From Unio delphinus (lineage: Eukaryota > Mollusca > Bivalvia > Unionida > Unionidae): 64,000 bases of DNA. The position numbers and the translations under genes were made by a program. The notes under the pieces were generated by a model. That model was not told the origin of the DNA and did no database searches. It was given only the letters and a program-made list of their open reading frames with translations. Position 1 is the stretch's first letter. Every line of letters starts with the position of its first letter. Where the stretch lies: assembly GCA_029339505.1 (NCBI GenBank), contig JAQISU010000182.1, positions 3,688,501-3,752,500 of the forward strand, given 5' to 3'. Below are positions 47,717 to 59,525 of this stretch, in pieces.

Positions 47717-47766
<50 letters not shown>
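47540..47766 (+). mobile_element. LINE 3' end with long (ATT)n tail
   Basis: A weak CR1-like 3' end (GCAAAACACATAGAGCTTTT) is followed by a ~155-bp ATT array (47610-47766). Confidence 0.5.
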
Positions 47767-49545
47767 TAAAAGAAAATATTGTGATGTGTTCTTAATGGCG
47801 TCATCTGAAAATCAGAATTGTAATGTGCCAATGAAAACAAAAAATTTGTGTCAAGTGAAACAAGACACTATAAATGTCATCAAAGAGTCAATTTATATAT
47901 TGATATAAGATAATAGTCAATTGATATATTGATATAGGACAATAGCCAATTGATATATTGATATGTTAGAATAGTCAATTTCTGGTTTCTACGACATAAA
48001 GGAAATGGTCATAGACAAGAATGTTGGGAATAATGACGAACACAATTTCTAAGCCAAATGCAAATCTGTGAAAGTCAATCACTCTTACCCTGTCTGGTAT
48101 GATACACTCTATGATATATCTACTTGCTTATACCTATTACGCTGTTGTATTCTATATGTGTAATATGACGATCTCCAAAGTACTAATGAAGATAAAACCT
48201 CATTAATGTCTATAATAAATACTTGTCAGCTTTTCTCACTATGTTGATAATCCTAATCTTGTCCTAATCAGACAAGAACACACGGTATTCACACAACCAC
48301 TTCTTCTGAAATTTTTTGCCTAGTTGACGAATATTGTAGTGGGACCCAATGCTGTAGAACAGGTGAAAAAACAGTAGTTTCAGTTCATTCGTAGTGCTGT
48401 TGGAGATTGTATACAGAATAGAATGGTTCAAGAATTCCGTTGACCTTGGTAACAATACGTTGAGTAAATGTCGCCATTCTTCGAGGAGATCACAACATAC
48501 AAATGCTCGTGAGTGTAAACAGGATTCGATACCTATGCTGACTGCGGACTAAGATGCTTCCACAAAGAGAGCCAGTATCTTCAAACAGTCTGCGTATCCC
48601 CTTTCTGCTAGTCAATTTATGTGGGCCTACAAAAGACAAGTGCGATGTTGTAGCGGCAGACATGATGCCAGTGGTCACACTCAATTCCCCAACTATTCAG
48701 CTGCTAGAGGTTTTATCTCTCACATTGGAATAACTAGGAATATTGTTAATGGTAGAATACTACCATACAATAATGTATTCCTGTGTATGGTCAGATTTAC
48801 GGGTACACGCACACTTTCTCTTACGGTAAACTCTAATTGGGCCAGATGTCATCATTGAACGTAGATGGAAAAAGAAAACAAAGTAATATCAAATAGAGCA
48901 TAATCACTCTTGTGGTCACAGATAAATAATAACATTTGTAATAATGCAAGCAACAAGCAACGTTCTGATTATATGTATCCAATGCTTCCTTAGCCATCAC
49001 GCTCCGGTCTCCTCGTGGCTATTACCCTAGTTTGTCGAAACCCCGACCGAGACATCGACGTTTGAAACATTCCCGCCCCTGACTTAATGGCAAAGAGTAT
49101 CATGTAGAGTGTGGGTTATGGCACTAAACCCGTTGGGTTCGTATCGTTATGGATTCAACAAAAGATTATTAAAACCACAATTGCAAGTAAAAATTCCGTC
49201 TGCCAATACATATACAATTTTAAGCTTTTCATAATTCATTTCAGCAAAATAGATACAAAAATGCACATAAAAATGATTTATCATCTACAATGAATGTGTA
49301 GGAAAGAAAATAAACATAAATGCGGTTGATCCAAGATATAGTTACAATGCCATCTTAATTTTGTTTGATAAAGACTATCGCAGGTACCCTTTGTAATGAT
49401 CAGTCATATTGTCATTGAATTAATTGATCTGAAAAAGTTATCATCGACTAAAACTATCTCTGAAGCCAGGGAGGGGACTTTGTATACAGCATTAAAAGGT
49501 GTCTCTACTTTCTTCCGAAAATTGTTTTCTCCTTAAGAGCTTAAC

Positions 49546-49551
<6 letters not shown>
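47767..49551. other. No gene recognised; 32-bp tandem repeat at 47888-47975
   Basis: Three copies of a unit with GATATATTGATAT and AATAGTCAATT. A minus-strand stretch (48860-48264) has two adjoining open frames of about 64 codons with mixed composition (e.g. SHLSFVGPHKLTSRKGIRRL) but no family I recognise and no clear splice sites. Confidence 0.4.

Positions 49552-49627
<76 letters not shown>
49552..49627. repeat. (GA)n microsatellite
   Basis: A pure dinucleotide tract. Confidence 0.95.
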
Positions 49628-49629
<2 letters not shown>

Positions 49630-50204
49630 GGAAGGGTGGAGGTGCTTGTTTACTGTACATGACATAACTTTGAAAAGTAGATTTAAAGCGCGTTCTTCGG
49701 TCTAATTAGACTTTATGCTCATTTTCAAAATCAAACAAAGGAAACTGAGACAGATAGCAATGTGCATCATTGTCAAAATTATTGAAAATAATACAATAAT
49801 ATGTTTCAAGTGGTGTGATAGAAAAATACTCTTTTTTCAATGGGGATCCTTTCTTGTCTATATTAACTTGGTGTAGTTTATAATGTTCAAAATTTAAGGC
49901 AGTCAGAAAATAAAGTGTTTTCACTCTTTTATAAAGTTCTATCTCTCACAAAATATATGCAAATCAACACATTTAAATAAATTGCAAAACTGTATGTAAA
50001 ATAATAAATAACCGACCTTCTTCCTGTATAAAGTTAATGCATTTTAGAATTTTGTCTATGCAAGTACCATGAAGCATATTTCCCGACGACAAATTGGCTT
50101 GCAGCTATATCAAAGAATATTCATTAAAACCAGGGGAAAAATCTTTATCAAGAGCGTCCTCGACACCACATGTTGAATTACTTCCCCTATATTGCGATAG
50201 GCTT
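49628..50204. other. No gene recognised
   Basis: AT-rich flank before segment D1 copy 2. Confidence 0.4.
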
Positions 50205-52858
50205 TGAACGCCTTGTCGAGAACTTGCCACACGAGATATTATCCATAATAATTCAAAATTGCAGCTCAGATTATTAAGAATATACAAACAATGGCTTTTG
50301 GTGTATCTTTAATAAATATGAACAACAAAACCACATTCCTAATGAAAACACAATATCCTGCTATATATGCTTTTCTAGGCGAAACATTCTAATTGAAAAC
50401 CTCATTGACCTAAAAGCATTTGTCTTTAGATTGTGTATATGTCACTTTTAAACAAAAAGGAATCAAATGCATTTTTTTCTCAATCGATGTCACCAAATCA
50501 TTAACGTTATTGTATACAAATTCATATATTCACCTAAATCGTATCTATCATAATCTATGTATTGATTCATTGTCTTGATAATTAAGACCAAAAATAATTT
50601 TCTTGCTGAATTTTCCTTCCTTGGAATGATTTTGCTAGGTTCCATACCGAGAAATTAAATGGGTGAAATTTAATAAAACATAACCAGCATGATTTAAAAT
50701 TCCGACAAGTGTTTGACAGCATAATTAGGACACCCTCTTCCACCCATGCGTGCTAAAAGTCAGCTATCTCTTGAAATTCTACATCTCCAAACTGGTGTTC
50801 TTTATACAATTTGGAGAAACTTTGATTTTGCTCAATGGAAAGGTCATATTGTTGTAGAGGAACTTGCCACAAAATTCGAATACATCTTGAAAAAATTTGT
50901 TCAATTGTATGTGGAAAGGAACATGACGAAATTGAAAGCCTTGAAAAATAGACTCATTTGGGCCAACAATGTAAAATTTGCAATAGAAAAAGAACTACTG
51001 TCGACATGTGATGCACACCGAATAGGTTGATAAGATTATGATAACTTAGACAAGATATAGTCGAGGACGAGTTCAAGAATTGCATCCACAAAGTATACCA
51101 AGATCTATATCAATGAGGGAAAAAGGTAACACGTTAGAAATGCTGCTTTTACAGCTAATGGTTATTTCGTTGACTAACAAAGTTTCGTTTGTCAGGAAGT
51201 TTTCCTCTCAGCTGATTTTTGTCAAAGAAAATCATTTCAGTCTCTTACGATTACCAAATCTCAATCTGACAGCTTTAGGAATGAAACGTCAAATAAGACT
51301 AATCAGAAATCATTATATTTTCCTTGTGCTTAAATTCCAAGAAGCGAGGACACTTATTAACAAGTACGTCATCTTTTATTGAAATGTTACCGACGGAGCC
51401 AAGCAAATGTGACAAATAATTTCAATCAATATGTTTTTGCTTCTAAATTCTCAGTGCCTATCAATACGAAACAGCATATGAGAGATTTGTATATGGCGGG
51501 ATATAATCAAAAATCATACTCAACATTTTCTTCAATTGCCGAACCCATAACCATTGTGTTGAGTAAGATAATCACGTTTTGTTGATTTGACAAATGTCGA
51601 AACACTTTTGATAAATTATACGCCATTCTTAATTGTGCGCCAGTTATTTCAGCATCAGACTCCATTTATTTCAAAATATGATGATACAAGTAACAAAAGT
51701 TGACGGTGTATAAAATCAAGAAGACAACGATTTTGTGCATCATCCGTGTACTATTTCTAAACACATTAAATCTGCACTATATAAATTATTCCGCTATCTC
51801 GAAGGAGTGATTGTCTTTCATATTGGCTTTGCTGCAACATTGCATTTTTTAAGCTCTTATTGTTGTATTTAGGGATCGCAACTCCTTTACTTCAATCAGC
51901 AAAATGATAAACAAAACTTAGAGAGTGTTGGGAAATAGTTTGATGCTGCAGGGATACAATATTGATAGTATACACATCTAAGGAAAATATTACCTGATTT
52001 CAGATACATTTTCAGGTATATATACGTTCTATGTGCTATAATTTGTACATATTTGTGTTATTCATAAATGTTCTTGTGTAATTTATTTGTATATTCTCTT
52101 TGTTTTACCAATATGTAAAAAATGCTTCACTACATATGTTTCATTTGTCATTATGATTTGAGGTGTTATGTATATATCGTTTTTCACTATATGTAGATTG
52201 CTTATCAGTTATAAATTTGTGTTTTAAAGCTTTAATATAAGTCGTGATAATTGACCTGTGTTCATGTTGAGGTGATGTGACATTGGATGATTCATTCACG
52301 TACGTTATGCTGCAAGAAGGTCAAATGTTATCAAATAATTCATTCCTTTTACCTATGCTATTAATTTTACATCTGTCTGCAATGTATATTGCTGTTCTTC
52401 GAATTGGTTTTTAATTGCAAGGTGCTATTTGACTCTGGCCTAAAATATAATTCCAGTACAAATGTTAATGTATTCAAATGAGTTCTGGACAATGCAATTT
52501 TGCTGGCACACCAGCACCTTCAATGATCTGAGATTTATTCAGAACACTCGATTCTTTTTAAGTTGTATAAATCTTTCATGATGTTTTGGGAATGTAATTC
52601 ATAAGACTAGGCTGGATTTTAAAAAAAAGTCATACACGTATTGAAATATTTTATCATAATATCTTTTTTACATTACAAATTTAGCTGACCAATCAGTTTA
52701 TATTTCTTGGATATGTTCCAAATGGAAAAGTGTGCAAGTAAGGATATAACTGGTTCTCACTAGTGATTTGGAGTGAAGGAAAACCTGTAATGTTTTAACT
52801 GTTATCTATGCCATTAAAATAAGGCATATAAAAGAGTGAAAAGTAACAAGTTTTGTAA
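50205..52858. repeat. Paralogous segment D1, copy 2
   Basis: Matches 12298-14380 (see copy 1) with about 560 additional bases at 52160-52715. The copy stops at 52858 (TTTTGTAAAA), where polymerase coding of Polinton C begins, whereas copy 1 continues into other sequence. This marks a recombination or insertion breakpoint. Confidence 0.85.
50746..51030 (+). CDS. Unrecognised 94-codon frame within D1
   Basis: An open frame starting MRAKSQLSLEILHLQTG and containing LKKFVQLYVERNMTKLKALK, predicted helical and basic. In D1 copy 1 the equivalent region (12820-13100) is similar but interrupted. A second frame (51080-51382, 100 codons, with SLLRLPNLNLTALGMKRQIR) follows downstream. I do not recognise either. 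They could be remains of one gene split by a frameshift or short intron, or chance frames. Confidence 0.3.
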   Translation: MRAKSQLSLEILHLQTGVLYTIWRNFDFAQWKGHIVVEELATKFEYILKKFVQLYVERNMTKLKALKNRLIWANNVKFAIEKELLSTCDAHRIG

Positions 52859-53056
52859 AAAAACGCTACCATCAATTCGAAATGTTGACCAACAGTCAGA
52901 TACTCCATCGAGTTTAAATTCATTAAAACAATCACGGATTTTACCCAACATGATTCTGTCACTTATTAGACCCTTTGGTGATACGGAGAATCTATCGAGA
53001 TTATATTTAGCATTTTTCCAAGGCTTAATTTTCGATGATCTCTCGAACTACTTCAT
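52859..53056 (-). pseudogene. N-terminal fragment of PolB-helicase gene (element C)
   Basis: Minus-strand similarity to the first ~66 codons of the A gene: KPWKNAKYNL, then IRDCFNEFKLDG and CWSTFRIDGS. There is a stop at codon 3 and no polymerase motifs. Truncated at the D1 junction. Confidence 0.7.
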
Positions 53057-53099
53057 GCTATAATTAAAACAAGTATTTAAATAGAGAATTTATTATATA
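53057..53099. promoter_or_regulatory. 43-bp divergent spacer (element C)
   Basis: It has the same length as the A spacer at 33896-33938 and contains TATTATATA next to the Cys-rich gene start. A shared promoter is inferred. Confidence 0.4.
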
Positions 53100-53417
53100 A
53101 TGAATCATTGCAAATGGCTCATTATAGGATCAGTAACCCCGTGTAACAAATCATGCACAAAGGAGTTCTGTGGGTATCATATTCAATGTTTTCGCCACGG
53201 GAGTTATCGGCCCTGACCTTGCCTACGATGTGGGGTCGGTGTGAGAGGAAAATCGCAGTTATGTCTCGGTTGTGGTGGTAAGATATACAGAGAGTTGAAG
53301 CGTTATTATGATAAACGAAAAAAAAACTCCATCGATGGATCTACCTCTGACTATGTCAGCGTCAATGACAAAATTATAAGAACTCTTCAAAATTATATTG
53401 GGAGATTTTCAAATTAG
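53100..53417 (+). pseudogene. Cys-rich (zinc-binding-type) protein of element C
   Basis: A 105-codon frame with a single internal TGA near codon 40. MNHCKWLIIGSVTPCNKSC and CGYHIQCFRHG give one Cys/His cluster; CLRCGVG and CLGCGGKIYRELKRYYD give two CxxC pairs. The domain architecture suggests two zinc-binding modules. Divergent from PolB. The partner in A is 33895-33569. The biochemical role is unknown. Confidence 0.65.
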
Positions 53418-53457
53418 AATTCAAGCAAATAATAAATTAGATAAATAGTATTATAGT

Positions 53458-53939
53458 ATGTAAATTAACCACGGATTTCATCCACATCCCGCGATTAGCG
53501 ATTATGAGGAGTCCAGTGATGGTATTATCGGACACCGCATACGGAAGAAACCAGTTGGTACTAACAATGGTATGGGATTTTTAAGCTTTACTGCTGGATG
53601 GAAAAGATATCGTAATCATCGTTTCGTGTATGAGGCATATAACGGATTGATCCAAACTGGTTTTGTTATAGATCACATACATTGTTTTAAGACTGATCAT
53701 TCTTTAAATAATCTACAAGCTATTTCTCAGAATGAGAATTTCATACGAGGTGGAACTGGGAAATACTCATAAGATCATTTAATATTGAAAATAACGAGGA
53801 ATTAATATTTCAATCAATGGCCGAAGCTGGTAGATATTTTGATATCTGTCCACCTTCTATTCAACGCGTTGCAGAGAATATAACCAAGACGGCTGTCTCC
53901 AAAAGAACTGGACAAAAAATTAAATTCGTTTATGTATGA
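53458..53939 (+). pseudogene. HNH-type endonuclease with NUMOD-like tail (element C)
   Basis: The core frame (53572-53772) has RNHRFVYEAYNGLI, then the HNH-like loop VIDHIHCFKTDHSLNNLQA, where DHIxxxxxxxSLNNLQ is the usual His-Asn signature, and SQNENFIRGGTGKYS. After a frameshift the tail reads SMAEAGRYFDICPPSIQRV, a NUMOD-like helix-turn-helix seen in phage and organelle homing endonucleases. The start is uncertain (the ATG at 53458 is followed by TAA). Two disruptions. The same gene sits at the same place in A, so it is a stable part of this Polinton lineage. Confidence 0.7.
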
Positions 53940-55195
<1,256 letters not shown>

Positions 55196-55480
55196 ATGAA
55201 CTCCGAAAATATCTATAAGATCATAACCGAAATTTCAAATTTGAAGTCCCAAGGGATACAATTATCAGATCGATTAAATTGTTATCAAATTATTTCGGAG
55301 TTCGAAGAAATTAATTATGGCACCGAAAGGAATAAGTAAATGCTACCTAGGTCCTAAGCATTTATTTAAAAGCTCCAACATGGAATATATGATACTTTTA
55401 AATACGAAATGAAGCGGATGGTTAATTCAAACAAATTAATAATATAAGAATGATTATTCAACAATAATAAGTTAACTGTG
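55196..55480 (+). pseudogene. Conserved protein W of element C, broken
   Basis: ATG at 55196. MNSENIYKIITEISNLKSQG and LSDRLNCYQIISEF align to the A copy at 32773-32417, then a stop at codon 48 and further breaks. The C-terminal half is not recognisable. Its function is unknown, but synteny in two elements argues that it was a gene. Confidence 0.5.
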
Positions 55481-55720
55481 TTTAGGTAAAATTCTTACTA
55501 TAAATATTTCAATGTTTTGATTACAATAATCCATATACAGATGTTACGAGTACAGGTATGCGCGCTCATCTGTAAAGGTTGTTTTAGTCAATAACGGTTT
55601 TGAAATCCTATACTGGGGCTTATCAATGAACGCGGAAGCAAATATTTCACTGATAGTATCGACTTTTGCCTGCCTGCACTGCATCGTACATTAATTGGAA
55701 ATTGCTCAACTGTTTAAATA

Positions 55721-56678
55721 ATGGTAAACGAAGCATTAACGACTAGATTAGCGAGAGAAAGATTTTTTCGCGATCAAAAAGTATATACCAATACGCAACT
55801 CGGTCAGAAGTAAGCTACAAGCCAGACAAAGTTTACAGACTGATAATCCAGCAGGAATTGAAGATTTGTTTAAACCTTTAACCACGGCAACCAAGGGAGT
55901 AATATCAGCCACTGAGCGAGGTATATATGGAGATATCCCTGAAAAAGACAAACAAAAAACCCTCTTGGTCCAAAATAAAACGATTGCTTCTTCAGTGGAT
56001 AAATTTATCGAGGAGGCTAAAACACTAATACAACAAAAAAGTATTACGCTTTAAGTGAGTTCGCTATTAACAGCTATAATTCAAGAAAAGAGTTTTTAGC
56101 AGGCGAGTATACAGACGATCCCATATCACTCAATGATTGGGCTAATGAGTTGTATAAAATAAAATGGGGGGTTTAGATAAGAGGAGAAAGGAGTATAAAC
56201 CCTTTTAAAGAGAAATTGATGATTATAAAAAACAAGAACAACAACAAGAAAGAAAACTCCAAACACCAACACGAAGAAGGAAAAGACGAAAAGACCCTCA
56301 GTTGGATGATGATGATGATGAACCCACTGGTGATGATGATCCACTGGGGAGGGATTTTCTGGGAATGGGGTATCAGGTAGTGGTCTAGTTAGTTGTCCTG
56401 GTAATATTATCAGCGATATAGCATGATTAGAGGTTCTCATATCGGGGAAACGAGCTGGAAATAACTCACCGGAAATAATTAATGAAGCAGCTGATATCTG
56501 CAGGCGGTTATTTCAAGGTGGCATCATGAACATTGATGTATATTGAGATTTCATTGACGAGTTAGTTGAAAATCCAACGAATTTTTATCATGGTTATCAC
56601 AGTGACTAATTTGATGACTTCGTCATTCGATTAGATAAATATAATTTAAATAAGAATGATCATACTCTACAACCATGA
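55721..56678 (+). pseudogene. Gene X of element C: charged virion-operon protein, broken
   Basis: ATG at 55721 (MVNEALTTRLARERFF). A frameshift near 55808 leads into an open frame with IEDLFKPLTTATKGVISA, then a helical part (LVQNKTIASSVDKFIEEAKT), a Lys/Arg- and Gln-rich stretch, an Asp run (about 56300-56340) and a C-terminal helical part (EIINEAADICRRLFQGG) ending at the TGA at 56676. It overlaps the next start by 23 bp. Position upstream of the minor capsid gene suggests a structural or scaffolding role. There are at least five disruptions. Confidence 0.55.
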
Positions 56679-57159
56679 TAAACCAACCAGCGTCTATGTA
56701 GTAAATTCACGATTGGCTGTTTACAAAACATCTTATGGTGATGGTCGCGGTGATACCATTGCAGGGTTATTTGCAAGAATGGCTCCAAAAGTGGCGCCGC
56801 TAGCAAAACAATTATCGAAGAAAGCCATTGATGTTATTCGTAATAAGGGTATTAGCGCTGTTGGAGATCTTGCCGGGAAAGCATTTTCAGCCGCGAAGGA
56901 TAAACTAACAGAGTGAGTTCGGGGACGAAGGAAACCACCATCGACTCTATTATTGCCGTTACCATCTACAGCGGATATGCCTGCAAATATTAGAAAAATT
57001 ATAAATAACGCAGTATATCAGAAATTAGCATCATTGAAAACTTCTTTGACAACTCCATCATTGACAGCAAGTGACCAAGATAATATAATCACAAATATGA
57101 TAGCGGGAAGAGGCTTAAAACCACGATCAAAATCACGATTTAGATCTACGAATATATAA
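56656..57159 (+). pseudogene. Minor capsid/core protein of element C (adenovirus pX/pVI-like arrangement)
   Basis: One frame of 168 codons with a single TGA after codon 86. N-terminal MIILYNHDKPTSVYVV, then GDGRGDTIAGLFARMAPKVA and helical LAKQLSKKAIDVI, and a basic C-terminus (GRGLKPRSKSRFRS). The short glycine-aspartate segment followed by a hydrophobic/basic helix is typical of the protein encoded just upstream of the capsid gene in Polintons. The gene is followed by the capsid ATG after 4 bp. Confidence 0.65.
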
Positions 57160-57163
57160 TAAA

Positions 57164-58594
57164 ATGTTTAAGCTGACACCTAATCCAGCGTTTGATATAG
57201 GCGCCCCAGTGCGCAAGGATGATTCTGTACGCGATTATCAATTATATTCCTATCATGCAATACAATCTTATCTTCGAGGAAGAATCGAACTTCAAGTCTA
57301 TTATACCAGGAAATACTTTTTACCATGCGAAACATTTATTGAAGTGGAATGAGAACTTCGAACAAATGTTGCAGCTAATACAGCATAAGCAGGTAACCCA
57401 AATGTCCGAGTTAGTTTTATTAATAATGGTATCATGGCGCTATTTGAGAGAGCAATATATCTCATCGATGGAAGAGAAATTGAAGCCATTGAGCGTGAGG
57501 TTGATATTGCAACAACAATAATCGGGTTAGCAAGTTATTCTGGTGATTATACAAGACAAGCGGGTCCATCAATGATGTTTTCTAAGGATATCACTGGTAA
57601 CGCTACTCACATCCAGTATATCAAATTACAGACACCACAAGATACTGCAGTTGGTTCTAATCAACTAGTTACTCCGGAACACGAAGCAAGACCAGGTGCT
57701 GCTTTTGATATTATAAAAAGTACTAATCCTAATTACAACCTAGGATTTGCAAAACGCGTAGCAACGTTGCAGGGGGCTCGTCGACGAGTTTCATGCGCGA
57801 TTCCACTGCATCATATATTTTGATTCTGTAAAACTGTCCGAAAAGTTATTTATGGAGCGAAGCATACAGTAGTTCTCGTGAGAAAAGGCGATGATAATAA
57901 CGCAATCTGGTGTGGCGCTGATGTTGCTGCCGGTAAAGTCATTTTAACAAAACTTTCACTGTGGATGCCAGTACTGACTCCATCAATCACAACAGAAGAG
58001 CGATTACTATCATTTATGGATCATAGAGGAAAATCATTGCTAAGTCGGCTAACAACAACAACAGATACCATGGATTCTAATATTGATGGTACACTAACAT
58101 TTCATCTGGCATCAAAACAAGGTGTTTCAGCTCCACGTCATCTATTTGTTGCGCTACAGAATACTGAGCGATTAAACAATCAAGAACGCAGCCATAGGAT
58201 ATCTGATCAGATAGGTGTTAATGCAGTCTCTCTGAGAATAAACGGACAATATGAACCATCCGAGGATATACAACTTGATTACACCACTAACCAAATAGCA
58301 CGTGTGTATCATCGTCTGTTATCATATATGGGACGCGATCAAAATGTCGATACTAGTATGCAAATATCACAGTTGAATTTTAAAAATCTGTATCCGATTT
58401 ATTACTTTTCGCTGGAACATCTTGATTTAACAAGACAATCCGTCGTTGATATACACTTTAGAGCTCGTGTAGCCCGTACTGGTGGTATTGCTAATTATAG
58501 AGCGGTTGCTGTCATTCTCAGTGATAAATCAATGTTACTCGAAGGTGTTGGTGGACGAATGAGAATCATCGATGCGCCAGTGGAAAATATGTAA
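57164..58594 (+). pseudogene. Major capsid protein (double jelly-roll) of element C
   Basis: 476 codons in one unbroken frame register, with three premature stops (TGA at 57350, TAA at 57386, TGA at 57821) and no frameshift. It begins MFKLTPNPAFDIGAPV. Other landmarks: LFERAIYLIDGREIEAI, GFAKRVATLQGARRRVSCAI, WMPVLTPSITTEERLLSF, YPIYYFSLEHLDLTRQS and AVAVILSDKSMLL near the end. The last 238 codons are open. The length is close to known Polinton capsids. The trimer of this protein would form the pseudo-hexameric capsomer. The B' copy (43473-44437) and the tail in A (31841-32122) are homologous. Confidence 0.85.
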
Positions 58595-58620
58595 CAATTA
58601 GATCAATCTGTTATTGTATA

Positions 58621-58854
58621 ATGTCATATAGTGTTGTTAGTGTTACGTTGACTCCTGGTCAACTCAAGAAATTGCAATCGGAATCAGCCAAAACATGTGA
58701 ACCCACGAAAACACTGAAACACAATCAGATGTCTGATGGTCAGAGTAAATTGTCACTGACAACTCGTCAGATAAAACACTTTAATGATGCTTTCAATGAT
58801 AAAATAGGCGTTGAGATCACTCTCTCTGCGGCTGCGATAAAAAAATATGATTAA
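58621..58854 (+). CDS. Small basic virion-operon protein (intact frame)
   Basis: 77 codons, uninterrupted. MSYSVVSVTLTPGQLKKLQS, then LKHNQMSDGQSKLSLTTRQI, ending VEITLSAAAIKKYD. The pattern of a Thr-x-Gly-Gln-x-Lys-Lys-Leu start, repeated TxxQI phrases and a LSxAxI(K) end is one I recognise from genes lying between capsid and pVI-like genes in other Polintons; function unproven. Its stop overlaps the next ATG (58847), so translation coupling or close packing is implied. It follows the capsid stop by 26 bp. It is open even though the flanking genes are broken, which may be chance given its shortness. Confidence 0.6.
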   Translation: MSYSVVSVTLTPGQLKKLQSESAKTCEPTKTLKHNQMSDGQSKLSLTTRQIKHFNDAFNDKIGVEITLSAAAIKKYD

Positions 58855-58999
58855 AACCGGTGGTATATTCCCGTTGTTAGCCGCGATTACAGCTTTGATT
58901 ACAGCAGCGGCCCCAGCGGTGGCTAAAGCGGAGGCGTTAGAGGCCGTTGGTACCGCGGCAGGGATGGCACTAAAGAAAGCTACCGGACGAGGGTATTAA
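58847..58999 (+). CDS. Short amphipathic/hydrophobic peptide (pVI-like), intact
   Basis: 50 codons: MIKTGGIFPLLAAITALITA, then an Ala-rich helix with Lys/Glu and a GRGY end. This TGGxxPLL start plus Ala/Gly-rich helix recurs between capsid and protease genes in Polintons and resembles the membrane-lytic part of adenovirus protein VI, which is released by the protease. It overlaps the preceding gene by 8 bp. A proteolytic site is not identified. Absent from element A because of the deletion at 31600. Confidence 0.6.
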   Translation: MIKTGGIFPLLAAITALITAAAPAVAKAEALEAVGTAAGMALKKATGRGY

Positions 59000-59038
59000 A
59001 AAGGGAAATGGTCTAAGACTACCAGGAACCCCGTATTC

Positions 59039-59509
59039 ATGTTACAGCGGAAAAGGCCTATGAATCCCAGGAACGGTTTACTAGTTCCCATGTCAAATTT
59101 TGATTTACTCTATGCTGCTAAGAAACTATCGATTAAAAACTTCAAAGGCGTCTTTCTGAAAGATCAGCTGCCGGCACAATCAAACAGCGTTGAAACCGGT
59201 ATCATTAATCTCGATAATGGCAAAGGACCTGGAATCCACAGGGTTCCATACGCGATTGATCCGCGTGTGATTGTTTATTTCGATTCCTATGGTTTAGTGC
59301 CACATAAAGAATTTATGCGTTATATAAGCCGCTTCAACACCCCTCGTTGGTACTCAACGATTCCAACTGAACAAATGAGTGACCCACCAATATGCGGCAT
59401 TGAAGTATTAAATCTCCTTTACGCTATTTCAACATCTGGAAAACAACCTCATTGGGTCGTAAATGAATATACTAGCAGTCGCTGGAAATCAAAGATTTTA
59501 GAGAAATAA
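59039..59509 (+). CDS. Adenain-like maturation protease of element C (open frame)
   Basis: 156 codons without a stop. The catalytic His is in GIHRVPYAID (the conserved Trp after His is Arg here), the acidic residue in VIVYFDSYG, and Cys in DPPICGIEVLNLL. The N-terminal SNFDLLYAAKKLSIKNFKG is the substrate-side region shared with Polinton proteases. The start at 59039 may not be the original one because the upstream region is frameshifted. His-Trp to His-Arg would probably reduce activity. The enzyme would cleave capsid precursors during assembly. Confidence 0.72.
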   Translation: MLQRKRPMNPRNGLLVPMSNFDLLYAAKKLSIKNFKGVFLKDQLPAQSNSVETGIINLDNGKGPGIHRVPYAIDPRVIVYFDSYGLVPHKEFMRYISRFNTPRWYSTIPTEQMSDPPICGIEVLNLLYAISTSGKQPHWVVNEYTSSRWKSKILEK

Positions 59510-59525
59510 TTAGTTTTACAATAAC

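Noticed and set aside
48264..48684. Possible protein gene on the minus strand
   Set aside because: Two short frames with mixed composition but no recognised family, start context or splice structure; kept only as an unassigned region.
52158..52720. Extra block in D1 copy 2 as a possible mobile element
   Set aside because: No terminal repeats, target duplication or coding were visible; a deletion in copy 1 is equally likely.
56126..56440. Minus-strand frame with a hydrophobic Phe/Val stretch resembling a membrane helix
   Set aside because: Antisense to the Lys/Arg and Asp-rich part of gene X; no homologue in A.
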